From Patiria pectinifera (lineage: Eukaryota; Echinodermata; Asteroidea; Valvatida; Asterinidae): DNA of 64,000 bases. The notes beneath the pieces are model-generated. The model was not told where the DNA came from and did no database searches. It worked only from the letters and a program-made list of their open reading frames with translations. The position numbers and the translations under genes are program-made. The stretch is from the NCBI GenBank assembly GCA_029964075.1, contig CM057133.1:18066699-18130698 (forward strand), written 5' to 3'. Positions 1 through 12,815 of this stretch are shown one piece after another (position 1 is the first letter of the stretch; the number at the start of each line of letters is the position of its first letter).

Positions 1-687
1 CAACAACTGTCAATGTAAGCTGACAGAACAGTGTGGGAAATCAAGTCTCGAAAGAATGAGAGCACGTGTGTTTGAAGCAACGTTCTCGAAAAGAACAGGA
101 CTATGCGACTTGAATCTAGACTAGCACTCCAACGGCTTGATTTCGAGGACCACTATTTTGTACCCCGAATTCCTTCCTTTGCGCGATAATTACACGAAAG
201 CTGCGGTTGGGGTTGAGCACGCTTATAGTCTACTTAAAAGTGATCTTTCCTGTACATGATTCCTTCGTGGTAAACGTGTTTTAGAGCCAAAACATCATGA
301 AATGTCCCATATTTGATTGTTAGTAAATAATAGGATCATGTATCTCGTGAAACTATTGCCTATAGTATGCTGTCATTTTCGAGAGAAGCATTTTACCATC
401 ATTTCCTCGCGATGGTTGGGTCCATGACCATCACCCTTTCAATATAGAAACCTTTGATTTGTGTCGAAAAAAAAAAGATGCATTTTTTTTCATCTGCTGA
501 GCTGATATCTCGACAGGTTAGTTCATAAAAACCAGAATTTTTGTATTGTTCCTTGCATCGAGAATAAAACTTCTTTTTTGGGGGCAATTGGTGTCGTTAT
601 GAGCTTGAATTTGGCAGAAGCAATTTTTTGCATGCATGTTTTAAATAAGATTAGACACTTTGCATGGGCGGTAGTATAAACTAGTGA

Positions 688-905
688 GTGTTTACGGTAA
701 CACCATGTGGAAGAATCTCTTTTGAGAAGGTGTGTGGTTCTGGAAAGAAACGGTTGGTTGTGAAACCCGAAGTTCCCATCAAGACTACTGAAGACGATCA
801 GAGCATACTGATCGGAACGTTCGAGTTTCAAAACCAACCGGTTCTTTTCAGAACCACACATCTTCTCAAAAGAGATTCTTCCACAAGTATGGTGTTACCG
901 CAAAC
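688..905. repeat. Fold-back inverted-repeat element
   Basis: The left arm (TTTACGGTAACACCATGTGG, then AAGAATCTCTTTTGAGAAG) returns as its reverse complement at the right end (about 858-905). The arms are about 80 bp with a short loop. The terminal words resemble those of the palindrome at 56457-56569, which suggests one MITE family. Confidence 0.75.
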
Positions 906-1823
906 CCTAACTTTGTGTTTTAAAGCTGTGAATCTTGAAGTCGCGTAAGTTACGTTACCATTGAACATTTATCAGGAAAGTCGTGAAGACAACTTTAAGT
1001 ACGAGTGGAGACCCTACCCAGCACAAGGGTTCAATGTCAGAGCAGCACGCATGCGCGGCAGACACACCCATAGCCCCAGCATATGAGACCAACTTGACGG
1101 TAGTAGAACAACAAACAATCCCCTAAGCTCTCAACGGTAATGATGCTGACTTGTGTCCCGGGCAAAAATATACAACCGCTCATAATTGTCAATCAAGGCA
1201 GATGTGAAGTACGGGGGTCCATACTGGACGCTATGGTTATTTTTTTTTTAATAAAAAAAAACAACTTAAAAAAATATTATTTGGTGTAGAGTACCGTTTA
1301 TGAGAAAGGTCCAGTCTTTCTGGTAGATTTAACCCCCCTTGATGAGTTGATGATGTTCAGGTGATATTTTATGTTAGTGCATACATGACACGTCAATAGT
1401 AATTCACGTGTACTTTTAGAAGTCCAATCACAAGTAACAGGTACGGTGATAAACAATAACAAATGAATGCTTTTGTAGCTTATGACTTGACTTATGACGA
1501 GAAAGTCATCCTGTATGGTCTTTATGTTTAAAATATACACCGTATTAACATAATTAATGCAATCGATGCCAGGCGTGTGACAACTAGGAACTTGAAACGA
1601 AGAGCTTTTCGAAACGCTATAAACTCCATTTTGTCGCATTTTCGAATTCCGCCCTCTCCAGATTGCCAAACTTGAGACAATCTGTTATGTAGTTAAACAC
1701 AATTAAAGAATACAATAAAAATGTGGTTTGGAAACATCTGTTTAATAATAATATACTGTGTATGTTCCACAAGTTTTCACAACGGTGTAACTTTTTCACT
1801 CTTTTTTCAAATGGATAATACAA

Positions 1824-2324
1824 GGTGAGTAAAAAAAACACGAAACCCAAATGTCGGGACAATTGTTTTAGTGAAGTTCTTCATGTAGCACTTTCAAGAT
1901 CTAGGATATGAAAGCGCGATTCATAAGCTTTCTTTTAGTACAAGAATCATTCAAATCACTTATGTACTTTTCAAGTTGCGGAATTTTAAACACAACCACC
2001 ATTTTAAAGTTCTGTCCACGGATCACAAAAAAGCTGTGCGTTCTTTTAGCAAAACGAAAACAATTTACACACATCCCTATGTGATTTGTTTTCGTTTTGC
2101 TGAAAGAACACTGAACTTTTTTGTGATCCGTGGACAGAACCTTAAAACGGTGGTTGTGTTTAAAATTCCGTAACTTTAAAAATACATGACAGATTTGAAT
2201 GATTCTTGTAATACAACAAAGTTTATGAATTGGGCTTTCATATCCTATATTTTGAAAGTGCTACATGCAGAACTTCATTAAAACAATAGTCCCGACATTT
2301 GGGTTTCGTTTTCTTTTACTCACC
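1824..2324. repeat. Large palindromic element, about 500 bp
   Basis: Both ends carry GGTGAGTAAAA...ACGAAACCCAAATGTCGGGAC in inverted orientation, and the symmetry continues inward through TGTCCACGGATCACAAAA and TTAGCAAAACGAAAACAA to a loop near 2074. The arms are about 240 bp with scattered mismatches. It has no coding capacity and looks like a fold-back or long-TIR MITE. Confidence 0.85.
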
Positions 2325-3446
2325 CTGTTTAGCAAAAAAGAAGATATTTTAAAACACACATTTTATCATCACCCACTTCCTATCAATTTGTAATGTTAAT
2401 TTGTAAAATGTTCTCAATTTTCTTCAGTTGAATATTAACTCAGTCACCTATCTTGATAACATCATCAATACCAATCAAGTTTTGAAACAGAAAACGACGA
2501 AATCGGAGTGCAATTTTGTGTTTTCATATTCGGTGACTCGCATGGGCCGTCGTAGTGAAAGGCAACTCGCCGTGCTAATAGTCGGTATCGTAGGCCCGCG
2601 GGCGGCACTGCATGGCGAGTTTTTTTGAGAGGGTGGTATGATAAACACACGTGTATCACACGCATAGCTGTGCGTATGATTGACAAGCAACAATCACGAG
2701 AAATGCCTGGGCATCCAAAATGACGCTGTTCGGTGTCGCTGGCGTGAGGCAGTATTGGAAAAATACGGCCGGGATGTTTGGAATGCTTGGAGGAAATACT
2801 TAGAATCATTTGGTGAGAGAGAAGGGGATAGATTGGCAGCGGCTAAAGGATGGTGATGTAGAAAAATTGACGGGAATAATTGCGTGCGCCACATTTTCCA
2901 AAAGGCTAGGCATGTAGGAGTGTGACCGTGACTGCCGCAAGGGCCCCTCCGTGGGTGCAATTGCACAAATTGCACATATAAATGACTACATTTTAGTTTT
3001 CGTGTAAATTAATTCCAGATGTGTTTCTACACAATTTCGGGGAAAAAAATATTCGTCTTATGAAGTCAGCAGCGGCGGTTTCTTGTCTTGAGGGGGGGGG
3101 GGGGGGCTCAATAGTCTGAGTATCACACGTTGTCCGACCAAAGAGCTAGGTCATATAGCTCTATGGTTCGACGGAGCCCTCTCCGTATTAACCAACATCT
3201 GGTATATGTGAGCAATGCAAATGTTATGCGACCCGAGCGCCAGCCAATCGGAGTGGACTTCAGAATTGTGAAGTCATTTCGACCAGAAATGTGGACTTAG
3301 CTGTTGATTGGTCATTTTGGCTGCCATGTTTCTATATATATAAGAGAGAAGTTTACTCGGCCTCCGAGACGATGTTTGCTCATGAAAGGATCCGAGACCG
3401 CGGGCTCCCACGGCGCCAAAATCGCTCCACGTCCGTGGAAAAATGC

Positions 3447-4202
3447 GGAGGGTGTCTTCCGCCGGGTCGGACACTTCGGGTCGTCCTGATTTTCCCGTAC
3501 GGACCGGCGATCCGTTTCGTCGATTTTTCGTGACTGCATTTTGCGCAGGAATTTGCCGTCGTGTGCGCTTTCACGTTGACTGCCTGGCCGCCCCCTGTGC
3601 TGGCTTTTCTGCGTGTCTAGACTGTGCGAGGTCAGCAGCTTCGACGTAGGGGTTCCGTTTACGTGTTCTACTCGGCTGTTTTGCAAAAGCGTTCACCAAA
3701 TTGTAGTATGGGGTGACCTTGGTAAAATATTTTTTCTCCATGGTGCGTGGCCACCAAGTGCCTCTATTGTTTCATATGCTTCGCTTGCCGCCCCTGCGCC
3801 GAGTGCAACGAATACTCAGAAGGACTACACATTAAGTATGCCTAGCGCGGTCTGACCAATCGAAAGTCTACACTGCGTAGTATTTCCGGGCTATGCAAAA
3901 CTGTCGATGGCCACGCGTACTGCAGTCTGCTCCACACCCTGGAAACGAGGTTGGGTCTACGGTGCTCGCTATTTGAAGCGCAAGCATGTGACGTCGCGTG
4001 ATAGAGTGCTGTTGCTTCCATAATATAATGTGTTTACAGCTCCATGCTTCCACCACCAAGGCTGAGCGTTGTGAGTTCGCTGCCAGCCACGTATAATTCA
4101 GTGTCGTGTTATAATTTCGGGGGCCTGTTTGGGGTCAACGAAGGATCGATGCATTCACAAAAAAATCGACGAAAAAGTGTCCGACCCGGCGGAAGACACC
4201 CA
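3447..4202. repeat. Pair of about 28-bp inverted repeats enclosing 750 bp
   Basis: GTGTCTTCCGCCGGGTCGGA near 3450 reappears inverted as TCCGACCCGGCGGAAGACAC near 4180. The bases outside the arms are not obviously a target duplication, so it may be a transposon or two independent copies of one terminus. Confidence 0.5.
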
Positions 4203-4983
4203 CATAACTGCATGTCTCCTCAACTACATCCCTCATTTACATTTATACCACATTTTGCTGTTATATAGATGATTGAACCAACTTGAATAAAAGTTGAATC
4301 GACTTTTTCCTTGCAAACGGTCTAGCAAATTGTAAAAAGTTCAAGTTTACGTTTGTTGAAGAGTCCAATACTGAAACTTAATTATGACCTTCCTCCATGA
4401 TTCAGACCGTTTGTAATTGTATGGTAACACTCAACATTTCCATTTCAAATGACACCTTTACGTTTTATTGCATTATGATTTATTGTCAAAACTGTACAAT
4501 CAGCCTCGCCTGTGTACTACGGTAACATTTTCATTACGTTTTCCCACAAATGCAACTGCCTCACAAAATGCCATTTTAACACACAAACGGGAGCATTTAC
4601 AGACAGTTGCCATGGTGCACAATTATCATGTGCGTAAGTCGACGGGGGACAGGGGGGAACCCCCCCCCCCTCCATTTTAAAGCAGGGGACATTGTTTGGT
4701 CCCCCCCCCACACACACACTTTTTCTTCCCCGAATAAAAATTGTAGCCTACTATAATGATTCTATTGCTCAGAATACACGTACCTGATTCAATTACTCAA
4801 AACTCAAAACTTTTAAAGATGATCTTTTCCTGAAATTGTTTTTAGTGGTCAGAAATTGCTTTTATACAACTGCATAACTCCTCAACTATATCCCCCATTT
4901 ACATTTAACTCCCCGCATTTTCATCCCCAACACAATACGCCCTACCCGATCTATGATCGGGTAAATCAGCTTGTTTTGTAATA

Positions 4984-5156
4984 CAGTGAAATCTCTATAA
5001 GTCAAACTCTGATATCTCAACTGTTAAATCAAACAAAAAATCTATTCCCTTCAGTAGTATAACAATAAAGCTGTACAACCCTGCTTAACTTAAAACTCTG
5101 CTTAAGTCAAATTTTGAACCCGGCCCCTTGAGGTTTGACTTATCGAGATTTCACTG
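4984..5156. mobile_element. Mariner-like MITE with TA duplication
   Basis: The terminal inverted repeats CAGTGAAATCTCTATAAGTC and the complement of GACTTATCGAGATTTCACTG bound 173 bp and are flanked by TA on both sides, as expected for Tc1/mariner-type insertions. The element has no coding potential. Confidence 0.8.
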
Positions 5157-8100
5157 TACATACAACAACGGGTTACGGAAGACCCGGTGGAAGCAACCTC
5201 GTCCCCAGTGCTTACTTTATTTCCAACCTTGTTTCCAATAGTAAACCCTGGATAGGAAACCTCCTTCCTGCATCCTGATTCGATACTGCAATTGGCTAGA
5301 AATGGATTTATATCGTGTACTTGGTGTTGTTATTTACAATGTGCAGTACGTGTTTTCGCGATCATTCGTCCACGTCTTCTCGAAAAAATTCATTTCCTTT
5401 CCAGTTTGTTAATATTAATATGAAATGTGATACTGCATGTTGTCTCGTTAAGATCGTAACAGTTTAATTAAAATAAAATCATGTTTTCGTAACTCACGCC
5501 ATGCTCGCGCTGCGACGAATTGATTCTGTTTTTACCCCAGACACCGCATACAAAACAAACGCAAATGTAACGCACAGGCAGGCACCAGACTACTCCTAAT
5601 TTGCATACGCGTTCAAAAATCTTGCACATGCAAATGTCCAATACCAGGGTGAAAGAGCAGGTAATGGTGGGCGCGTACTGCTCGACACCCTGGGGACGAG
5701 GTTGCGGTGGAAGGCACCCGCTGAATTGTCAGAATCTCGATGTCAAGACGCAGTTTTGCCTTGCTGTGCAAGGGGCCCGGGGATATTCCATAACAGACTA
5801 TGCATTCAGCGGTTTGAAATTCGATTTTCGTTTCTTTCCGGATATGGTCGCCTATTAAATATCTCTTTTGATAGCACCACGCGTTTATACCGGTCAACTC
5901 AGTAGATCATACCAGTCGACTCAACACGAAGTGCAGTCTCCGCTTAGGGGCCTATGTCTTGTTTTTTTTGTCTGGGAAAAAAATCCCATTGAGCAACACC
6001 CCCCTTAAGGAACCATAATCTGGATACACCAATGCCCCACTCCATTTGAACCTGGATATAGAATGTTAATATTTAAATGTTTATTATTTATTGCGTCAGA
6101 AATATTTGTTTGTGTATAAAACAATCAATAATTTTGGTGAGTTAGTTTGCAAGTGTGCACGAACGTATAGGAGGCCTTCGGAAGATGTGAAACGCGCATA
6201 ACGGTGGATCTAGAACCAAATGTTCAGGCCGGGGTTGGGGGAGGGGGAAGTGTGACGCACATAGGACTTGTCGTTATGAGAAGGATCTTATGTTCGACTG
6301 GCCGGCTGGGCAGCTGTTGCAAATTCAAAAAGAGGGATGGGGCTGGACGTCATTTGACGCTAGGGGCGTTCTCTCCTTTTCTTTTCTTTATACAGTTTAT
6401 TAGTATTTCACGAATCTGTGGAAAGAAAGGAAATGAGCAGAGTACAGCATCACTTTTAGAAAAAGTCGCGTTCACTTCTTTGGTTTGACTATTAATTTAA
6501 CTTAGTTTTGGAGGGGATGGGGCGGCCCCGTTGGTCCCCTGGATCCAGCAGTCAAGTCTGAAGATGTCAACGGACACCGAAAAGATTTCCCTCACCACAG
6601 TCTGTGATTGACAGTCAGCGATACTAACCCCATTTTGAACAGGGACAAACACACCGATAATGAACCTGAAGACTTGACACGGGGAGGGATTAACAACAAA
6701 AGGGAGTAGGGATGTAAGGGGAGGGGAAACGATTACGGGAGAAAAAGGGGGGCTTAACGGGAAGGCACTTGAGAACGTGTCGAGGAACAATTGCAACCTA
6801 ATGACGGAGGGAAGGAAAACGGTTAAGGAGTTGGAAGTGTGGCAGGGTGTGTACAATTCTGTTGGGTGTGAGTTTGCGAGAAACAAATAGTTAATGCATC
6901 GGAGCTTATCACGGGCAGAATGAACAATGCTTTTGTGTGTCAGCGATAACATGTTGTTAGATGCCCTCTCGAATGTCTTGAGAAGCCGGCGGGCAAATAC
7001 TCTTGCAGGTGTCGGAGGACTTGATTGACAGACTTCAGTGTCAGTGATTTGGTGGTGATGAGGTGGTGGGGGGGGATGCCTGGAGAGCAAGTTGATTGCA
7101 CTTTGCAAGACGAACTTCAAGATCTGTCGTGTGGTGGGGAATGGCCAAAGGGGATAGATTTCAGAGGGTAAAGGAGCTTGAGATTCCGAAAATAGCGACA
7201 TTTATAGTGGAGTTTGGAAGGGCACATCCCCAGAATTGTCATATCACGTTGTACAAATTACATTACATTTACTATATTTTATACACCCCCATGAAAAAAC
7301 AAAAAAGTGATTTATGTACTATAATATCTAATAGCCAGAATAATGTGACTATAATAAAGTCAGCATCATACATCTTACAATAACATCTCCGGACCTCGTC
7401 GCCAGCTTCGGGCAATAGGGGGGGGGGGGGGAAAAGCACAAACTAGGGGGCACACCACAAGAAAAATCATACTTCTTTACAATGTTTAATTTTTACGCTT
7501 ATGGTTTTTGCCGATGGGGGCCAGTTGCTCGTCAGGGGGGCCCGCCCCCCGGCAACAAAAATTCTCCCCTTTCTTCTGATGCCGTTGAAACTTCGACAGC
7601 TTCGCCTACAAAGAGTGTACCAAACACTATAATGCGCTAAAACAAACACTATAATGCGCTATTATTCTCACTCTTTATTCACTACCATGTCATACTGATC
7701 ATCAGATGAATGATAGGCCTATACTAAAACCAATTCGACTTTCATACCAATTCTAATAACTGGACATTTTCCACCTTGAAGGCAGTAGGAACTTTGCTTA
7801 TCTGGAAACGGACGAACTGATTTATAGAACCTTTATCTCAAAGTGAAGTACCAAATATCCTTTGTAATTATTCCACCTAAAATGGTACAGTGCAAGACCC
7901 CCCCCCCAAAAAAAAGTGTACATGTGACCTACTGTGGAAAAATGAGGAATGTCCCCAAAACGATGTTTTAACTAATCAACGCCTGAAGTTGGATAAGCAA
8001 AAAAAAATCATGTCAAAATCACTTTTGGTTTTTTTGATGTTTTTGAGTAGCCAATGTATTCAAGATTCACACTATGCCTTTTTGTGCGGAAAAATATTCC

Positions 8101-8706
8101 CAAAAGTTGTAAACTGAAGAACGTTTTCCACTGCTGGCGGTGCAATGCGTATTTCTTTCTTCAAAGCAGTTTTTTTTCTTGAAATGAGGTTGGCGAAGTT
8201 CGGCGGGACACTGTTGAAGGTCCTGCGGCATATCTTTGGTATCATTGGAAAGCTAATAATTTGCGCTTTAACATGATGCACATAACTCTAAAAGTCAAAG
8301 GTGGGGGTTATTCCTCGTTAGGATATGGCAGGTCACATATGGTTCCTCTGTTTTCTCAAAATGTATAGAATCCACTAAGCTAAGAATTCATCAGGTTAGT
8401 TGCTATACACCCTACTTGATATTTTGAGTTGATTGTTGCTTCAAACAGAAAAAAAAGCACACAAAAAGCCTTAAACTTAAACTTAAATCAAGCCTTTCCG
8501 GCCTGTTTCCCCACTGTATGTATTCCTAATAAAATTCAAATTGTTTTAAGTAAATAATTGCACTATTATTTACGTACAACACAATTCAAATTTCAGAAAT
8601 ATTCATGTACTGTATAACAAACACAATTTATTGTTACCACATCATATTCTAGTAGTGCTTCGTGCATTCATTAACATTCCCCTCTTTTTGTCTCAGTTAT
8701 CAAAGA

Positions 8707-8840
8707 GACCTGAATCATAATGACATCACGCTTTGTTTACATGTGCGTTTTCTTTATGGCGCCAGGTGGAGATGAGAGCCACAAAACTCCATAAGTAAGC
8801 GTACACTTATACAAAGCATGATGTCATTGTTATTCAGGTC
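8707..8840. repeat. Short inverted-repeat element
   Basis: GACCTGAATCATAATGACAT on the left and ATGTCATTGTTATTCAGGTC on the right form imperfect inverted arms of about 28 bp around a 75 bp loop. It is a probable MITE or a fragment of one. Confidence 0.65.
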
Positions 8841-9491
8841 TATTGCACCTTTTTTATGGCTCCTCCACTAAAGCAAAATGAGGCGGTATACTGCATCACA
8901 TTGCAGCTTGATAATTTCATTCATGTGGCCGTTTGAGCTGAATATGCATGCAGAGACAACAGCAAAAAGTTATAATTCATGATCTGACGTTCATTTGTCA
9001 TTATGTGCGGGTCCGCATGCTTCCCAGCAACAGTGATTAGATTCGCTTTTGCGGTCCCTGACCCACATAATCGTTTTCTTTGTGATTTTTTGTGTCTTAC
9101 TGGTTATTGTTCAACTCCCAATTGGGAAGCCCACTCCAGCTGTCATTTAAAGTGCATGCCCTCTACTTCATGATTTTTTAATAATTTAAATTACATGTTT
9201 ATACGTTTCTTTTGTTGTGCATTTTCAACCACTTTTGTGTAATTTTTGTTTGGTTTTGTATCACTGTTTGTAATTCTTTGTTGAGGTCGAATAAATAATA
9301 ATAATAACAAGTCAGGTGTGTTTACAAACACAAATGCCCCGCAACCGTGACTGTTCCCATGACATAACACCACTCTTTTAACATCAACTTACATGTACCT
9401 TGGTCACTTGGAACGTTCATTGACAGCAATAGTGTCTTCTGTAGGTTTTATATGAATTAATCCCTAATCCCTATAATCTCAGAATAAATAC

Positions 9492-9931
9492 AAGATTTCT
9501 TTTGTTTTAGCCACTGTGAACTTGACCCTTGACCTTTTGGCCCCAAATGCAATAGGCTTCTTAGGATTGCCAAGAACAATCCACAAACCAAATTTGAAGT
9601 TCACATGTAAAGTATTTCTCAAGTTATCGCGCTGACAAGATTTCTATTGTTTTAGCCACTGTGAACTTGACCTTTGGCCTTTTGGCCCCAAATGCAAAAG
9701 GCTTCTTAGGATTACCAAGAACAATCCACAAACCTAATTTGAAGTTCATATGTTAAGTATTTCTCAAGTTATGGCGCTGACAAGATTTCTATTGTTTTAG
9801 CCACTGTGAACTTGACCTTTGGCCTTTTGGCCCCAAATGCAAAAGGCTTCCTAGGATTACCAAGAACAATCCACAAACCAAATTTGAAGTTCATATGTTA
9901 AGAATTTCTCAAGTTATCGCGCTGACAAGAT
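9492..9931 (+). repeat. Three tandem copies of a 145-bp unit
   Basis: Units begin at 9492, 9637 and 9782. Each contains TTTTAGCCACTGTGAACTTG, CCTTTTGGCCCCAAATGC and CAATCCACAAACC. The copies differ at only a few positions, so the amplification is recent. The array ends at a CA microsatellite (about 9940-9962). Confidence 0.9.
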
Positions 9932-9939
9932 TTGTCCGG

Positions 9940-10350
9940 ACACACACACACACACACACGCACCCAGACGTGTGTTACATACCTTGTGTGGACATTGCTT
10001 TGTTTTCGTGTAGTTAAGAAAACTCGGTACAAAAAATAACTTTACTTAAACTGTGAAAACTCTTTTAACCCAATTTTTTTTCTATGATTCCCTATAGTGT
10101 TTCTCTTCATTCTGCTACAGATAAACCTAACCCAAAAATGCCTCTAAACCTGTTTTCCAGAAAGGGCAAAACCTTATGTGGACACGGCTTAGTCCACATA
10201 AGGTTAACACAACCTGCATTATGTGGACCTCTTTTGTTCACAAGTCCACATAGGGTATGTAACACAAACTCGCACGCACGCACGCACGCACCCACGCACG
10301 CACCCACCCACACACCCACACACACACACACCCACCCACGGAAGGACAAG
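9940..10350 (+). repeat. CA/CACG microsatellites and a short hairpin repeat
   Basis: A CA run at 9940-9962 and a CGCA/CCCA/CA run at about 10270-10335 flank a segment containing TTATGTGGAC and its complement GTCCACATAA. The same hairpin words recur at 17585-17700 in CHMP7 intron 4, so this is a dispersed repeat. Confidence 0.7.
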
Positions 10351-10693
10351 GCGGAAACAGTATGCCCCTTCGGCTTCGCCGCGGGGCATAATAAAAATGG
10401 TCTTCCATAAAATTTACTTATCTGCCATTTAAGCTACCGGTATTTTTTAAACCAATTTATATACTATTAATTACTATATTAATTACAAACATCATTGGCT
10501 AGCTCACTAAGGGCACGTTAACAAAAATCCATGTTTATTGAATGAAATATGCTATTTTAATTTAACAAAAACACACAAATGCAGCACCTTTGGGCCTAGT
10601 TGCTTCTTGGGATTTTAATCACAGTTTTACTTGCACAAGTTGCAGTTATCACACATGCAGCCTCAACATCTCTCGTGTCAGATTCACATTGTA

Positions 10694-10946
10694 TGGGCTC
10701 CGTGCACAAGTACCCCCTCACTGGCAAGAAAGGGAGAGTTGGGGCGACCATTGGGAGAGACATTCGTATGCATCGCAGACGACGCCTGAGCTCACGTAAC
10801 GACGCTATGTATATGGCTTTGTGCACATTTAGAATTAAATAAGTCGTGTGTACTCCACGAACTAGTACGCACATGAGGTGAATCCTGTCCAAGGGGCTCT
10901 CGAATGTGGTAAAAAAGTGCCCTCTCTTGATGGAGCACGGAGCCCA
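10694..10946. mobile_element. TA-flanked MITE, TGGGCTC family
   Basis: The ends TGGGCTCCGTGCAC and the complement of GAGCACGGAGCCCA are flanked by TA. Related copies are near 16543-16790, at 39801-40168 and at 50484-50831, sharing internal words such as GCTTTGTGCACATT and CGTACT. The element has no coding potential. Confidence 0.8.
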
Positions 10947-12006
10947 TAGGCTGAGTTTGGCCAGCGCATCATTGGCCCATTGACCTGATGTACATGTAGT
11001 AGGGGTCCATTTCATGTAAATAGCGGTATCAACACATGTACATGTATGAATGGGGAACTGATTCTGCATACATGTACCGGTATGACTGGAGTAGTACACC
11101 ATTCAGGTAAGACAGCATCGTCACGGAGACTAACAACCAATAAGATTACAGAAACACCGAGGGTATTGCCTGTCCTTACACATGAGATCTGAGGTAGGGA
11201 TCCAGTCTAATTTGCACTGAGCTGTAACTTACAATTGGACAATTTTTACCAATAGAGGGTGCTCTTTGCATATAACAGACGTGCAACGCAATACTTCATA
11301 CTTGCATTTTGCAAAGCACCAGTGTTTAACCAATAAATTTTTTTTCTGTTTAGTTATTAATACAGGCAATCCACTTCAGTTTATGGCATGCATTTCCTTT
11401 CAATTTACAAGTCATTGATTCAGGGTTTATGAATACAAACTATAGGGTGCAACCTAGTAAATATATTCCCATAGACACCAGTGATAAATCCCCATACTTC
11501 GAACTTCTTTTAAAAATACTCGGAACTCTCACAGGTGTTCAGGCTGCACAGAAAAATGATGATCGACATGTCGTCTTCAATTTTCCTTTCAATTTTTGGT
11601 GGGTTGACAAATGACTTTTTGAGAAATTCTCAGCCAAAGAAAACCACCCTTATAGCGGATGATATTTTCCAAACTGAAAAAGTACTGGTAGCCATTTTGA
11701 AAAAGGATCCCTCCACAATATGGCTAAATATCACCACTTTCGGACCCATTGTATCCAAAATGCTCAGAATTGGAAGCCCCAAGTCTAGACCAGAGGTGCA
11801 GTGCCATATGACCTCAATCCCCCAATTCCATGGCTCTCAGAACTCTCTAATATAAAATAATTTGAATGTATAACATTTATTCATGAGCTCGTTGGACGGA
11901 TTTTTGGCCTATTTACTTGGTTGCACCCTTTAAAGTAATATTCTAATTACCATTTACCTCAAAGTAATTATGACATTTTCACTTACATCCAAAGAAACCA
12001 ATGTAA

Positions 12007-12369
12007 GGCCAAAAAAACAAATATTCGGTCTCTGGTCAGACCAAAGTTCCGGAATTGACGCGGGGACGCAGCTTTTTTTTTCTTTTTTCTTCAAGCTTGG
12101 ATTGCACAGACAAGGTGGGGTACTATTTTGCTTTTTTGGTGTCCTCGTGTACATTGGTGTCCTCCATGATTTGCCTTGGTGCTCTCGATCATTTGCCTTG
12201 GTGCAATTTCCCATTCCTTGGTGTTCTTTGGGGAAAAAAATTGAAGAAGTGCGGCAATAGAGGGCGCTGTTGGAGTACCGCGGAACATTTTGGGAAAAAA
12301 AAAAGATTGACGTGCATGATTAAAATCGACGCGTGCGCTGACCAGAGACCAACTTATTTTTTTTGGGCC
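12007..12369. mobile_element. PIF/Harbinger-like MITE, 363 bp
   Basis: The ends GGCCAAAAAAAC... and ...TTTTTTTGGGCC with inner GGTCTCTGGTCAG inverted repeats are flanked by TAA on both sides. It shares length and terminal design with the 361 bp element at 35458-35818, a sibling copy. A TAA/TTA duplication and GG-starting ends fit PIF/Harbinger. Confidence 0.85.
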
Positions 12370-12459
12370 TAAACTAGAATCTCAGCCCGAGAATGTTGCA
12401 CTGAGGAATCTGTCTTCCTGAAGGGCATCTCAACATTTTAGTCAGATTCCTGGAAGACT

Positions 12460-12655
12460 TACGTGTACTGTAGTCATTCAATCTCCTCAGGAGTCCAGAC
12501 AGGTTCTGTAAATGGTCAGGTTCCTGGATGGCTCGATGGAGTGTATTCAGTCAGTCTCCTTTGGAATCCAGACATGTTATTTTGTGTAAATGGTCAGGCT
12601 CCTGGATGGCTGGAGTGAACTGTATTAAGTCAGTCTCCTCGGGAAACCAGACACA
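12460..12655 (-). repeat. Imperfect tandem repeat in the likely CHMP7 3' UTR
   Basis: Two to three diverged copies of a unit of about 88 bp sit just downstream of the CHMP7 stop. Shared words include TCAGTCTCCT, CCAGACA, TGTAAATGGTCAGG and TCCTGGATGGCT. No AATAAA on the minus strand is visible between the stop and the repeat. The nearest is at 11875-11880, beyond the inserted element at 12007-12369. Whether the repeat is transcribed is inferred only from its position. Confidence 0.6.
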
Positions 12656-12696
12656 AATGTACTTTCTTGTTTCTTTGGATGGTGCAACCACAGCTG

Positions 12697-12815
12697 CTAA
12701 CTCATTAGCAAAGGCTCGGTGGTTTTGGCAGCCATGTCCGAAATCTGTGGTTCAGTTTCAGGGACTTCGGGCAATCCGGCCAGGAGATCTTCCTGGTTCA
12801 ATGATGACTTGTCAG
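12697..12815 (-). CDS. CHMP7: CHMP7 exon 9, C-terminal tail and stop
   Basis: Encodes residues 406-444 and TAG at 12697-12699. The acceptor CCTTTCAG is strong and the frame follows exactly from exon 8. The tail contains DLLAGLPEVPETEP, which resembles the proline-rich MIT-interacting motif type 2 of CHMP6. The end, ISDMAAKTTEPLLMS, lines up with where vertebrate CHMP7 has its ISDAELEAELEKLSL helix but lacks that helix. A terminal exon with no homology guide is less certain than the others. Confidence 0.85.

Larger units (their letters stand above)
1..12006. other. Intergenic, repeat-rich; no convincing gene
   Basis: Besides the repeats listed separately I see no exon chain with homology or coherent splice sites. 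It contains several G or C homopolymer runs (near 3092, 4660, 7420 and 7900), CA-type microsatellites and repeated segments. The longest open frame, 6497-7201 on the minus strand (234 codons), is rich in Pro, Ser and Leu and has no family I recognise. I do not call it a gene. Confidence 0.6.

Noticed and set aside
10107..10349. Open frames rich in Cys/Val/Gly and His/Thr/Pro near 10.3 kb
   Set aside because: They are read through the CACG and CACC microsatellite and have no support as genes.
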